From Bacillota bacterium (lineage in GTDB: Bacteria > Bacillota > Clostridia > Peptostreptococcales > Anaerovoracaceae): a DNA stretch of 64,000 bases. Both the position numbers and the translations under genes were made by a program. Below the pieces are notes generated by a model. It was not told the DNA's origin and did not search any database. It was given only the letters and a program-made list of their open reading frames with translations. The DNA lies in NCBI GenBank assembly GCA_019420525.1, contig JAHZHA010000032.1, forward strand, positions 31,641 to 95,640, given 5' to 3'. Shown here piece by piece: positions 51,424 through 59,209 of this stretch (its first letter is position 1; every line of letters begins with the position of its first letter).

Positions 51424-52518
51424 TTATCTGTCTCCGCTTCTTTCTGCGGCTTCTGCGATCTCTTCTCCGCCCTTCAGAAAAGATTCCAGGCTGTTCAGTT
51501 TCATATCACATACAGAAGCCTTTCCGGCTCTTTCGATGTACACGAGACTTATGGAACCGCCGGAAGCTTTCTTGTCGCTGGCCGCCAGCCGGCAAAGTTC
51601 TCCCGTACCGCTGCCTTCGTATGACGTTTCAAACCCCTGTGCCGCTATGAGTCTCCTGAGCCGTTCATACGTTCCCGATTCTGTCATTCCGGCAGCCTCA
51701 GATGCGGCCGTAACCATCAGCATTCCCACAGCCACCGCCTTTCCGTGGCTGACGCGGTAATTCGAATCCTTTTCGATGGCATGAGCCATCGTATGTCCGA
51801 AATTCAGAATCTTCCTCAGCCCGCCTTCCTTTTCGTCTGCTTCGACGACTTCTCCTTTTATCTTTACGCAGCGACTGACAATGTCCGCCAGTCCGGATGA
51901 AATTCCGTTCCTTTCGATGAGTTCCAGGATACTTTCGTCACGGATGGCCCCCGTCTTTATGATTTCTGCGGTTCCGTCCAAAATCAGATCGTTATTTAAC
52001 GTTTTGAAAGTATCTGTGTCGCAGATCACGAGAGAAGGCTGCCAGAAAGTTCCCATGAGATTCTTACCGGCCGCGATATTCACACCTGTCTTCCCTCCTA
52101 CGGAAGAATCCACGGCTGCCAGCAGCGTCGTAGGAATCTGTACAAAATCGATTCCTCTCAGATAAACAGAAGCCGCAAAGCCGCACATGTCGCCTGCTAC
52201 GCCGCCTCCCAGAGCCACTGCCGCATCCTTTCTCGACAGATGATGTTCCGACATAAAATCGATGAACGCCGCTGCCGTCCCGATATTTTTCGAATGCTCG
52301 CCAGCTGGAAACGTAAATCGACACGTTTCAAATCCCGCTTTGCGAAAGCTCTCTTCCGCAGCCTCTCCGTAAAGCCTGTCCGTCCGGGAATCAGAAAAAA
52401 AGGCCGCCTTTCTGCCCTTTAGCACACCGGCTGACATGGCGCCCGCTTCTTTCAGAATTCCCGGACCTATCTTCACATCATATCCTTTTCCCGCGTTTAT
52501 TCTGATGGATTCTGTCAT
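51424..52518 (-). CDS. aroB: 3-dehydroquinate synthase
   Basis: A 364-residue NAD- and metal-dependent enzyme that closes the ring of DAHP. Visible: FPAGEHSKNI, ALGGGVAGDMCGFAASVYLRG, PTTLLAAVDSSVGGKTGVN and, for metal binding, the Glu in DGTAEIIKTG plus LNFGHTMAHAIE and the later HGKAVAVGM. Length is normal. A hairpin-plus-T site lies between it and aroF, so it may be expressed at a lower level than aroF. Confidence 0.94.
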   Translation of the reverse strand: MTESIRINAGKGYDVKIGPGILKEAGAMSAGVLKGRKAAFFSDSRTDRLYGEAAEESFRKAGFETCRFTFPAGEHSKNIGTAAAFIDFMSEHHLSRKDAAVALGGGVAGDMCGFAASVYLRGIDFVQIPTTLLAAVDSSVGGKTGVNIAAGKNLMGTFWQPSLVICDTDTFKTLNNDLILDGTAEIIKTGAIRDESILELIERNGISSGLADIVSRCVKIKGEVVEADEKEGGLRKILNFGHTMAHAIEKDSNYRVSHGKAVAVGMLMVTAASEAAGMTESGTYERLRRLIAAQGFETSYEGSGTGELCRLAASDKKASGGSISLVYIERAGKASVCDMKLNSLESFLKGGEEIAEAAERSGDR

Positions 52519-52583
52519 CTTTCCGCTCCCGTCTCTTCTGTATCTTTCACAACGACGATCTGTCGCTTATTTCTCCGATAAAC

Positions 52584-52625
52584 AAACGGACTAATAAATA
52601 TTCTATCATATTTATTAGTCCGTTT
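52584..52625 (-). terminator. Hairpin with short T run between aroF and aroB
   Basis: A perfect 17-bp, AT-rich inverted repeat (52584-52600 with 52609-52625) followed on the minus strand by TTTGTTTA. Probably a partial terminator that lowers read-through into aroB. Confidence 0.6.
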
Positions 52626-52675
52626 TCTCTTAATCTTGATGATATCGCCCTTAAAACCGTGAAAAAGACGTAAGT

Positions 52676-53695
52676 TTAGTCTGCCATCTCTTCCACCATG
52701 AATTTATGCATTTTGCTTATCTTCTTCATCGTCGCGTCGAACTGAGCCGGCGTAAGAGACTGTGGACCGTCGCAGAGGGCTTTTTTCGGATTATTGTGAA
52801 CTTCTATAATCAAACCATCTGCACCTGCCGCCACTGCTGCTACGGAGAGAGGCTCAACGTACTGAACGATCCCGGTAGCATGGCTCGGATCGACAATTAC
52901 CGGAAGATGAGTCTTTTCTCTCAAGACAGGTATTGCAGAAAGATCCAGCGTATTTCTCGTAGCCGTCTCAAAAGTACGGATTCCTCTTTCACACAGGATG
53001 ACATTTTTATTGCCTCCCGCCATAATGTATTCCGCACTCATCAGCCATTCGTCGATGGTATTCGCCAGTCCTCTCTTCAGAAGAACCGGCTTGTCCTGTC
53101 TGCCCAGTACTTTCAGAAGCTCAAAATTCTGCATGTTCCGCGCGCCCACCTGAATGATGTCCACGTGTTCAAAGAGAGGAAGGTGGGAAGCGTTCATGAT
53201 CTCTGTTACGATCGGCATTCCCGTCTCTTTTTTTGCTTCCAGAAGCAACTCGATTCCTTCTGCTCTCAGTCCCTGGAAAGCATAAGGCGACGTTCTCGGC
53301 TTGAAAGCTCCGCCTCTCAGCAGTGTAGCTCCCGATGCCTTGACCGCTTTTGCCACCTCTATGATCTGCTCTTCCGATTCCACAGAACACGGACCGGCGA
53401 TCACCTGGAAATTTCCTCCTCCTATCTTGATTCCGCCGCCGATATCCACCACTGTAGGCTCCGGATGAAACTTTCTGTTTGCAGCCTTATACGGTTCCTG
53501 GATTCTCTTTACATCTTCCACGAAATCGAATCCTCTCAGGTCATCTTCCGCCAGCGATGCGGTGTCTCCGATGAGACCGAGAATCGTCATATGTTCGCCT
53601 TCCGTAACGCTGACCGTCACATTGAATGCATCCAGATATTCGATCATTTCCATTACGTCTGACTGACTCGTTCCGTCCTTTAAAATTACAACCAT
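52676..53695 (-). CDS. aroF: 3-deoxy-7-phosphoheptulonate (DAHP) synthase
   Basis: A 339-residue type I-beta DAHP synthase, the first enzyme of aromatic synthesis. A ferredoxin-like regulatory domain covers residues 1-70 (MVVILKDGTSQSDVMEMIEY), then the barrel with AGPCSVESEEQI, RGGAFKPRTSPYAFQGL, LLKRGLANTIDEW, VDPSHATG and EVHNNPKKALCDG. The N-terminal domain in this class gives feedback control by an aromatic amino acid. Start ATG 53695 with GGAGG six bases upstream. Preceded by an attenuator leader. Confidence 0.95.
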   Translation of the reverse strand: MVVILKDGTSQSDVMEMIEYLDAFNVTVSVTEGEHMTILGLIGDTASLAEDDLRGFDFVEDVKRIQEPYKAANRKFHPEPTVVDIGGGIKIGGGNFQVIAGPCSVESEEQIIEVAKAVKASGATLLRGGAFKPRTSPYAFQGLRAEGIELLLEAKKETGMPIVTEIMNASHLPLFEHVDIIQVGARNMQNFELLKVLGRQDKPVLLKRGLANTIDEWLMSAEYIMAGGNKNVILCERGIRTFETATRNTLDLSAIPVLREKTHLPVIVDPSHATGIVQYVEPLSVAAVAAGADGLIIEVHNNPKKALCDGPQSLTPAQFDATMKKISKMHKFMVEEMAD

Positions 53696-53751
53696 AACAT
53701 CCTCCTTAAAAAGCCTTTCTGTGATAAGTTAAATCATTGCGCTTTTTCCAG

Positions 53752-53777
53752 GGAGCAAGCGGCTGAAACGCCGCTCC
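53752..53777 (-). other. Hairpin between aro attenuator and aroF
   Basis: GCGGC (53759-53763) pairs with GCCGC (53770-53774), extended by GGA/TCC across a bulge. It lies after the leader terminator, in the part of the leader transcribed only on read-through; it may stabilise the mRNA. Confidence 0.45.
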
Positions 53778-53783
53778 TCTATG

Positions 53784-53816
53784 AAAAAAAGCCATCCGAT
53801 ACAAATCGGATGGCTT
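53784..53816 (-). terminator. Attenuator terminator in the aro leader
   Basis: A 12-bp stem (53789-53800 with 53805-53816) with a four-base loop, followed by seven T on the minus strand. It lies about 90 bases before the aroF start and 65 after the leader peptide stop, within the transcript from the promoter at 54036, so unless bypassed it stops transcription before aroF. Confidence 0.85.
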
Positions 53817-53880
53817 AAAAATCGAGATTAACTTACGATATTTCAGTTATTTCCATGAGTTTGTATTCGTGGGGAAAGCT

Positions 53881-53973
53881 TTATATTTTATGTACGCAAA
53901 AGCGGCCTGTAAAGACTCTGTACAGACCAAAATAGCTGCCGTAATAAAAGCTGTTCCAAACCCGATTACACAT
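53881..53973 (-). CDS. aro operon leader peptide, rich in Trp, Phe and Tyr
   Basis: A 30-residue reading frame (ATG at 53973, TAA at 53883-53881) inside the aro leader. Its core reads WNSFYYGSYFGLYRVF: one Trp, four Phe and four Tyr among 30 residues in total, one third aromatic. GAAGG lies nine bases before the ATG. An 8-bp hairpin (53904-53911 with 53921-53928) lies over the codons GLYRVFTG, and the attenuator terminator follows. Ribosome stalling at these codons on shortage of charged tRNAs should change the RNA fold and allow read-through, as in trp and phe leaders (inference). A shorter overlapping frame, MKVNNYV, starts at 53987. Confidence 0.7.
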   Translation of the reverse strand: MCNRVWNSFYYGSYFGLYRVFTGRFCVHKI

Positions 53974-54007
53974 AGTTGTTTACCTTCATATCCTAAAATT
54001 TATGTTT

Positions 54008-54036
54008 ACTATACTACTTTAAAGTGACATTGTCAA
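54008..54036 (-). promoter_or_regulatory. Sigma-A promoter of the aro operon
   Basis: Minus-strand TTGACA (54036-54031, full consensus), 17-base spacer, TATAGT (54013-54008). It starts a leader of about 300 bases ahead of aroF. Confidence 0.85.
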
Positions 54037-54077
54037 TATCTCCATGCGGAAAACCCGCACACTTTACGGAAATTGAA

Positions 54078-54114
54078 CAAAAAACTGCTGCAGATATCAT
54101 GTCTGCAGCAGTTT
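54078..54114 (-). terminator. Intrinsic terminator of the ribosomal (rplQ) operon
   Basis: A perfect 13-bp stem (54082-54094 with 54102-54114) followed by six T on the minus strand, 30 bases after rplQ. Confidence 0.9.
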
Positions 54115-54142
54115 ACTCTGTTACCGTATTTCGTTCCCGGTC

Positions 54143-54484
54143 TTATACTAATTCCAGGAATACCATTTCAGCGGTGTCGCCTCTTCTCTGGCCGAGTTTG
54201 AGAATTCTCGTGTATCCGCCGTTTCTTTCCGCATATTTCGGCGCGATGTTGTCGAAAAGTTCCGTTACAACGTCTTCGTCGTAAATATATGCCAGCGCCT
54301 GTCTTCTCGCGTGAAGATCACCACGCTTGCCCAACGTGATCATCTTTTCAGCCATTCTTCTTGTTTCCTTGGCTCTCGTAATCGTCGTAGTGATTCTGCC
54401 TTCTCTGAGAAGATCCGTAACCTGGTTTCTCAGCATCGCTTTTCTATGAGCCGTAGGTCTTCCAAGCTTTCTGTGTCCTTTCAC
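54143..54484 (-). CDS. rplQ: 50S ribosomal protein L17
   Basis: A 113-residue large-subunit protein near the exit tunnel. Opening KGHRKLGRPTAHRKAMLRNQ is diagnostic, and the end NGGYTRILKLGQRRGDTAEM is the usual L17 close. Start is GTG with GGAGGG upstream. Last gene of the alpha operon. In many Firmicutes ecfA follows here, but in this genome the aro operon lies between. Confidence 0.97.
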   Translation of the reverse strand: MKGHRKLGRPTAHRKAMLRNQVTDLLREGRITTTITRAKETRRMAEKMITLGKRGDLHARRQALAYIYDEDVVTELFDNIAPKYAERNGGYTRILKLGQRRGDTAEMVFLELV

Positions 54485-54504
54485 TTGTGAGTCCCTCCTT
54501 CGCT

Positions 54505-55452
54505 TTAGTCTTCATTCGGTCTGAGACTGAGACCGAGTTCTTCCAGTTTGTGCTTAACCTCATCGAGTGATTTCTTACCGAGGTTTCTGACCTTCATCAT
54601 GTCATCTTCCGATTTGTGGGTAAGTTCTTCGACGGTGTTAATATTCGCCCTCTTCAGGCAGTTAAACGATCTTACGGAAAGTTCCAGCTCTTCAATCGTC
54701 ATCTCGAGAGCCTTTTCCTTCTGATCTTCTTCTTTTTCCACCATGATTTCGACGGAATCCATGCTGTCGGTGAGATCGATGAAGAGCTTCAGGTGCTCCT
54801 GCATGATCTTCGCGCCGATGGATACGCTTTCTTCGGGAGAAATGCTGCCGTCCGTCCAGATTTCCAGAATGAGTCTGTCGTAATCTGTAATCTGGCCTAC
54901 ACGTGTATTCTGTACTGTAAAGTTCACCTTTCTGGCAGGAGTATAAATGCTGTCCACCGGAATAACTGCGATCGGAGTGTTGTCCGTCTTATTCTGGTCA
55001 GCAGGTGTATAGCCTCGTCCGTTTGCCAGATTGATCTCCATTACTAATGTAGCATTTTCGTCGAGTGTTGCAATATGAAGCTCCGGATTGAAGATTTCAA
55101 CATCGCTGTCGGAGATGATATCAGCAGCCGTGACCTCTTTCGGTCCCACAGCATTGATAATCGCTCTCTTAGGCGTGTCTCCGTTTAATCGAACCGAGAG
55201 TTTCTTCAGATTGAGGATGATCGCCGTCACATCTTCTTTAACGCCCGGTACGGTTGAGAACTCGTGAAGTATACCGTCGATTTTAATCGAAGTCACCGCT
55301 GCACCCGGTAAGGACGAGAGGAGAATTCTTCTCAGGCTATTGCCCAGAGTCGTGCCGTATCCTCTTTCAAGAGGCTCCACGATAAATTTTCCGTAGTTCT
55401 TATCTGTATCGGAATAGATACATTCTATTGTTGGTTTTTCGATTTCTATCAC
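54505..55452 (-). CDS. rpoA: RNA polymerase alpha subunit
   Basis: A 315-residue subunit that starts RNA polymerase assembly and contacts promoter UP elements and activators. N-terminal domain with LERGYGTTLGNSLRRILLSSLPG, C-terminal domain after an acidic linker with LTHKSEDDMMKVRNLGKKSL. Length is normal. Cotranscribed with rpsD and rplQ. Confidence 0.97.
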   Translation of the reverse strand: MIEIEKPTIECIYSDTDKNYGKFIVEPLERGYGTTLGNSLRRILLSSLPGAAVTSIKIDGILHEFSTVPGVKEDVTAIILNLKKLSVRLNGDTPKRAIINAVGPKEVTAADIISDSDVEIFNPELHIATLDENATLVMEINLANGRGYTPADQNKTDNTPIAVIPVDSIYTPARKVNFTVQNTRVGQITDYDRLILEIWTDGSISPEESVSIGAKIMQEHLKLFIDLTDSMDSVEIMVEKEEDQKEKALEMTIEELELSVRSFNCLKRANINTVEELTHKSEDDMMKVRNLGKKSLDEVKHKLEELGLSLRPNED

Positions 55453-55519
55453 TCGAATACCTCCTTATATAACCCGCGAAATATGACGTTTTTTCTGACG
55501 AGCTCTATCATCTTGTCTA

Positions 55520-56107
55520 CTACTTGGAGTACAATTCGACGATGAGATGTTCAGCGATAGGAACATCGATATCTTCTCTTGTAGGTAATGCAACGATCTT
55601 TCCTTCCAGCTTGTCAGTGTCGATCGTAACCCACTTCGGAGTCGTGATGATCATATCTCTGAGCTGCTTGAACTTAGGAGAATCCTTGCTCTTATCTTTT
55701 ACAGTGATGACATCGCCTTCATTGAGTTCCATAGAAGGGATATTTGCTTTCTTGCCGTTAACATAAAAATGACCGTGGGAAACGAGCTGTCTTGCTTCTC
55801 TTCTCGTCGCCGCAAATCCCATTCTGTAAACGACGTTGTCGAATCTTCTCTCTAACATGAGGAGAAGGTTTACACCGGCAGAACCCGGTCTCTTGGCAGC
55901 CTTCTCATAAGTATTTCTGAACTGCTTTTCCAGCAGGCCGTATACGAACTTAACTTTCTGCTTTTCATTGAGCTGAACTGCATAGTTGCTCTTTTTTCTT
56001 CTGCCCTGATTAGGGTTTCTTCTGGACTGTTTGTCGATGCCCATGAATCCCGGTTCTATGCCGAGAGTTCTCGCTCTCTTGAGAACTGGCTGAGTATTCT
56101 TTGCCAT
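55520..56107 (-). CDS. rpsD: 30S ribosomal protein S4 (zinc-free type)
   Basis: A 195-residue primary 16S rRNA-binding protein. It lacks the N-terminal Cys cluster, so it is of the zinc-independent form. The S4 domain is shown by RRFDNVVYRMGFAATRREAR and QLVSHGHFYVNGKK. S4 may act as translational regulator of this operon in Bacillus. Confidence 0.96.
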   Translation of the reverse strand: MAKNTQPVLKRARTLGIEPGFMGIDKQSRRNPNQGRRKKSNYAVQLNEKQKVKFVYGLLEKQFRNTYEKAAKRPGSAGVNLLLMLERRFDNVVYRMGFAATRREARQLVSHGHFYVNGKKANIPSMELNEGDVITVKDKSKDSPKFKQLRDMIITTPKWVTIDTDKLEGKIVALPTREDIDVPIAEHLIVELYSK

Positions 56108-56144
56108 TTACTATTCCTCCTTTTCTTCTGAAATATCGCCGTAA

Positions 56145-56546
56145 TTACACTCTTCTTCTCTTCGGCGGTCTGCAGCCGTTGTGAGGAATAGGTGTGATGT
56201 CCTTGATCATGGTGATTTCGAGACCGGCTGTCTGGAGCGCTCTGATAGCAGCTTCTCTGCCGGAACCAGGACCCTTTACGTATACTTCTACTGTCTTGAG
56301 GCCGTGTTCCATAGCGCCTTTGGCAGCCACTTCGGCAGCACTCTGTGCAGCGAAAGGAGTGGATTTTCTGGATCCCTTGAAACCGAGGGAACCTGCGCTG
56401 GACCATGCCAGAGCATTGCCGCTCATGTCGGTCAGCGTTACGATTGTATTGTTGAAGGTAGCCTGGATATGAGCCTGACCGCGTTCAATATTTTTACGTT
56501 CTTTTCTCTTTTTTCTGACTGTCGTCTTCTTTACGGTTTTAGCCAT
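56145..56546 (-). CDS. rpsK: 30S ribosomal protein S11
   Basis: A 133-residue platform protein with a basic start (KKTTVRKKRKERKN), core stretch THIQA-like AHIQATFNNTIVTLTD and the ending ITPIPHNGCRPPKRRRV typical of S11. Lies 15 bases after rpsM. Confidence 0.97.
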   Translation of the reverse strand: MAKTVKKTTVRKKRKERKNIERGQAHIQATFNNTIVTLTDMSGNALAWSSAGSLGFKGSRKSTPFAAQSAAEVAAKGAMEHGLKTVEVYVKGPGSGREAAIRALQTAGLEITMIKDITPIPHNGCRPPKRRRV

Positions 56547-56561
56547 TCTACTCTACCTCCT

Positions 56562-56930
56562 TTACTTTTTCTTTCTTCCTACAGTCTTTTTAGGACCTTT
56601 TCTCGTTCTTGCGTTTGTCTTGGTCTTCTGTCCTCTGACAGGGAGACCTCTTCTATGTCTAATGCCTCTGTAGCATCCGATTTCCATCAGTCGTTTGATA
56701 TTCAGATTAACTTCTCTTCTGAGATCACCCTCTACGTGATACTCCGCATCGATAATCTTTCTGATCTTACCTACTTCTTCTTCTGTCAGATCTTTTACCC
56801 TTGTATCTGGGTTAATTCCTGCTTTAGATAAGATATCATTCGCTGTTGGTCTTCCTATGCCATAGATATAAGTGAGTCCGATCTCAACTCTCTTGTCGTT
56901 TGGTAAATCGACACCGGCTATACGAGCCAT
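56562..56930 (-). CDS. rpsM: 30S ribosomal protein S13
   Basis: A 122-residue head protein that touches the P-site tRNA and the large subunit. Opening ARIAGVDLPNDKRVEIGLTY and GIRHRRGLPVRGQKTKTNAR are diagnostic. First gene after the internal promoter at 56996. Confidence 0.97.
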   Translation of the reverse strand: MARIAGVDLPNDKRVEIGLTYIYGIGRPTANDILSKAGINPDTRVKDLTEEEVGKIRKIIDAEYHVEGDLRREVNLNIKRLMEIGCYRGIRHRRGLPVRGQKTKTNARTRKGPKKTVGRKKK

Positions 56931-56995
56931 TCGCGTACACCTCTCTTTCTGCTTCCTTTCGATTATTTATCGAATTTCTGTTATAACTCGAAAAT

Positions 56996-57039
56996 AGATT
57001 TTATCACATTTTCGTAGCTATGTCACCATAATTATGACA
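56996..57039 (-). promoter_or_regulatory. Internal promoter before rpsM with overlapping inverted repeat
   Basis: Minus-strand GTGACA (57024-57019), 17-base spacer, TAAAAT (57001-56996), one mismatch in each box. A 7-bp inverted repeat, TATGTCA (57017-57023) with TGACATA (57033-57039), covers the -35. Upstream, a 7-bp hairpin (57072-57078 with 57091-57097) lies just after rpmJ without a T run. The gap 56931-57113 holds no gene. Confidence 0.65.
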
Positions 57040-57113
57040 TAATTTTAATATTTTTTCTCTTATATACAGTAATACCGCATCATGTCTGAAGCGGTATGTC
57101 CTGCCTGTATGAT

Positions 57114-57227
57114 TTAACCCTGTGTCTGCTTATGTTTCGGGTTCTTGCAAATTACCATTACTTTGCCGTGTCTCTTGATAACCTTGCACTTTTCGCAAAT
57201 CGGTTTTACTGAAGCTCTTACCTTCAT
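57114..57227 (-). CDS. rpmJ: 50S ribosomal protein L36 (zinc type)
   Basis: A 37-residue protein reading MKVRASVKPICEKCKVIKR and ending KNPKHKQTQG. The zinc ligands C-x2-C, Cys and His are all present, so this is the zinc-containing form. It lies 17 bases after infA in the usual order. Confidence 0.97.
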   Translation of the reverse strand: MKVRASVKPICEKCKVIKRHGKVMVICKNPKHKQTQG

Positions 57228-57244
57228 TTTTCTGCCTCCTCTGC

Positions 57245-57463
57245 CTACTTTTCACGCCATGTGATTCTGCCTCTGGACAGATCATACGGGGATAATTCTA
57301 CCTTAACTTTGTCACCCGGAAGGATTCTTATGAAATTCATCCTTATCTTTCCTGAAATATGAGCGAGCACTTCGAAGCCGTTATCCAATTTGACTTTAAA
57401 CATCGCGTTTGGCTGAGCTTCCAACACAGTTCCAAATACTTCGATTACATCTTTTTTAGCCAT
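57245..57463 (-). CDS. infA: Translation initiation factor IF-1
   Basis: A 72-residue single S1-fold domain. MAKKDVIEVFGTVLEAQPNA and KIRMNFIRILPGDKVKVELS are diagnostic. It occupies the ribosomal A site during initiation. Located between the KOW protein gene and rpmJ, as in other clostridia. Confidence 0.97.
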   Translation of the reverse strand: MAKKDVIEVFGTVLEAQPNAMFKVKLDNGFEVLAHISGKIRMNFIRILPGDKVKVELSPYDLSRGRITWREK

Positions 57464-57483
57464 AATTCTCCATCTCCTCCTGA

Positions 57484-57780
57484 TTAGCTATAGTCAGCTG
57501 CAGCTTTTCTGACTTTTTCTAATTCTCTTTTCAGATCAATATTTTCAACTCTCTTTCCGGATGAAAGGACTTCCGCGATCGTCTCATTGATCCTGTTATA
57601 TGGTTGCAGATGTTTCACTTTCTTTTTCTTGGGACTGTCATATTTTCTTCTGCCGCCGTCGGCTATCAGAACATATTCGTCATCCAGAACTCCCACTACG
57701 AAGAATATGTCGCCCTTATCGTGTCCGGCCTTGGATCTCACAATCTGTCCCGGCACCAGGCTGTTTCTAATAGTAGCCAT
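57484..57780 (-). CDS. KOW domain RNA-binding protein (L14e/L6e/L27e-like)
   Basis: A 98-residue protein with a KOW motif at the start (VPGQIVRSKAGHDKGDIFFV, VGVLDDEYVLIADG), a basic middle and a helical tail. Clostridia carry such a gene between map and infA. It presumably binds the ribosome; its task is not known. Start ATG 57780 after AAAGGTG. Confidence 0.85.
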   Translation of the reverse strand: MATIRNSLVPGQIVRSKAGHDKGDIFFVVGVLDDEYVLIADGGRRKYDSPKKKKVKHLQPYNRINETIAEVLSSGKRVENIDLKRELEKVRKAAADYS

Positions 57781-57791
57781 AGTCGTCACCT

Positions 57792-58541
57792 TTATAAAAG
57801 CGTTATAACCTGCGGTTCCGCATCGGTAATAACGACTGTATTTTCATAATGTGCCGCGAGACTGCCGTCCGCCGTTACCGCTGTCCATTTGTCGGGCATC
57901 ACATTGACTGCATAGGATCCTGCGCTGACCATGGGTTCGATGGCCAGGACCATACCTTTCTGAAGCTTCGGCCCTCTCCCCGGTCTTCCGTAATTCGGAA
58001 CCGGCGGCTGCTCATGCATTTCTCTGCCCAATCCGTGACCCACATAGTCTCGGATCACCCCGAAACCGTTGGATTCGAGATGTGTCTGTATCGCATGGGA
58101 CACGTCAGACAGGTAGTTGCCTTCCACACAGTACTTCAGGCCTTCGAAAAAGCTTTCTTCCGTGACCCGCACCAGTCTGGCAGCTTCCGGCGAAATCTCT
58201 CCGACGGGATAAGTGCGCGCCATATCGCTGTACCAGCCCTGGTAAACAGCGCCGGCGTCCACACTGACGATATCTCCTTCTTTCAGTTTGCGTTCCCTGG
58301 AAGGAATTCCGTGGACGATGACTTCGTTTACCGAAACGCACGCGCTGGCCGGAAAGCCGCCGTATCCCTTGAAGGCCGGTATCATACCGCCCTCCAGGAT
58401 ACGCTTTTCGACGAACTGATCGATATCGTGCGTCGAAATTCCCGGCTTTATAAAATCTCCCAGATCCCGGAGAATTTCTGCCGTGAGTTTAGCCGGTATT
58501 TTCATCATTTCAATTTCCGCGTCGGATTTTATGATGATCAT
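57792..58541 (-). CDS. map: Methionine aminopeptidase, type I
   Basis: A 249-residue enzyme removing the initiator Met from new proteins. Metal ligands are in VSVDAGAVYQGWYSDMART, GHGLGREMHEQP, IEPMVSAG and the final Glu in HYENTVVIT. Lies five bases after adk. Length normal. Confidence 0.96.
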   Translation of the reverse strand: MIIIKSDAEIEMMKIPAKLTAEILRDLGDFIKPGISTHDIDQFVEKRILEGGMIPAFKGYGGFPASACVSVNEVIVHGIPSRERKLKEGDIVSVDAGAVYQGWYSDMARTYPVGEISPEAARLVRVTEESFFEGLKYCVEGNYLSDVSHAIQTHLESNGFGVIRDYVGHGLGREMHEQPPVPNYGRPGRGPKLQKGMVLAIEPMVSAGSYAVNVMPDKWTAVTADGSLAAHYENTVVITDAEPQVITLL

Positions 58542-58546
58542 CCCGA

Positions 58547-59194
58547 TTATTCTCCCAGTATCTTGACGATATCGGAAAATACGCTGTCCAGAGCCTGATC
58601 ACCGTTGATCGTCGCCAGCAATCCGGCTTTTTCATAATATTCTACCAGCGGAGCTGTCTGAGAACCGTACACGCTGATTCTGTTTTCGACGGTCTCTCTG
58701 TTGTCATCTGCTCTCTGATATACTTCGCCTCCGCAGACATCGCAGATGCCTTCTTTTGCGGTAGGCTTTGTATTGATATTGTATGTCGCGCCGCACGCCT
58801 TGCAGACCCGTCTGCCAGCGATACGTTCGATGAGCTTCGCAGGTTCTACGTCGATATTGATGACTTTCGTGATGGAAAGTTTCTTTTCAGCCATGATCTT
58901 ATCGAGTTCTTCTGCCTGGAATACAGTTCTCGGGAATCCGTCCAGCATGAAGCCTTCCCTGCAGTCGTCCTGATTCAGTCGGTCTTTCACCAGATCTACC
59001 ACCAGTTCATCCGGAACGAGTTCGCCTTTGTCCATATAGGACTTCGCCTTCTTGCCCAGTTCAGTGCCGCCTTTGATGTTGGCTCTGAAGATATCTCCTG
59101 TGGAAATCTGCGGAATATTGTATTTTTTAACGATAAGTTCTGCCTGAGTGCCTTTGCCGGCTCCCGGAGGTCCTAATAATACAATGTTTAACAT
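58547..59194 (-). CDS. adk: Adenylate kinase
   Basis: A 215-residue enzyme balancing AMP, ADP and ATP. P-loop LGPPGAGKGTQAE near residue 7, DGFPRTVFQAEEL near 84 and a lid with four Cys (CKACGATYN and CDVCGG), so the zinc-stabilised lid of Gram-positive type. Lies 15 bases after secY. Confidence 0.97.
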   Translation of the reverse strand: MLNIVLLGPPGAGKGTQAELIVKKYNIPQISTGDIFRANIKGGTELGKKAKSYMDKGELVPDELVVDLVKDRLNQDDCREGFMLDGFPRTVFQAEELDKIMAEKKLSITKVINIDVEPAKLIERIAGRRVCKACGATYNINTKPTAKEGICDVCGGEVYQRADDNRETVENRISVYGSQTAPLVEYYEKAGLLATINGDQALDSVFSDIVKILGE

Positions 59195-59209
59195 GACCTT
59201 ATCTCCTCT

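Noticed and set aside
52584..52625. Separate promoter or T-box before aroB
   Set aside because: Only an AT-rich hairpin with a short T run is seen; no T-box core sequence or good promoter was found.
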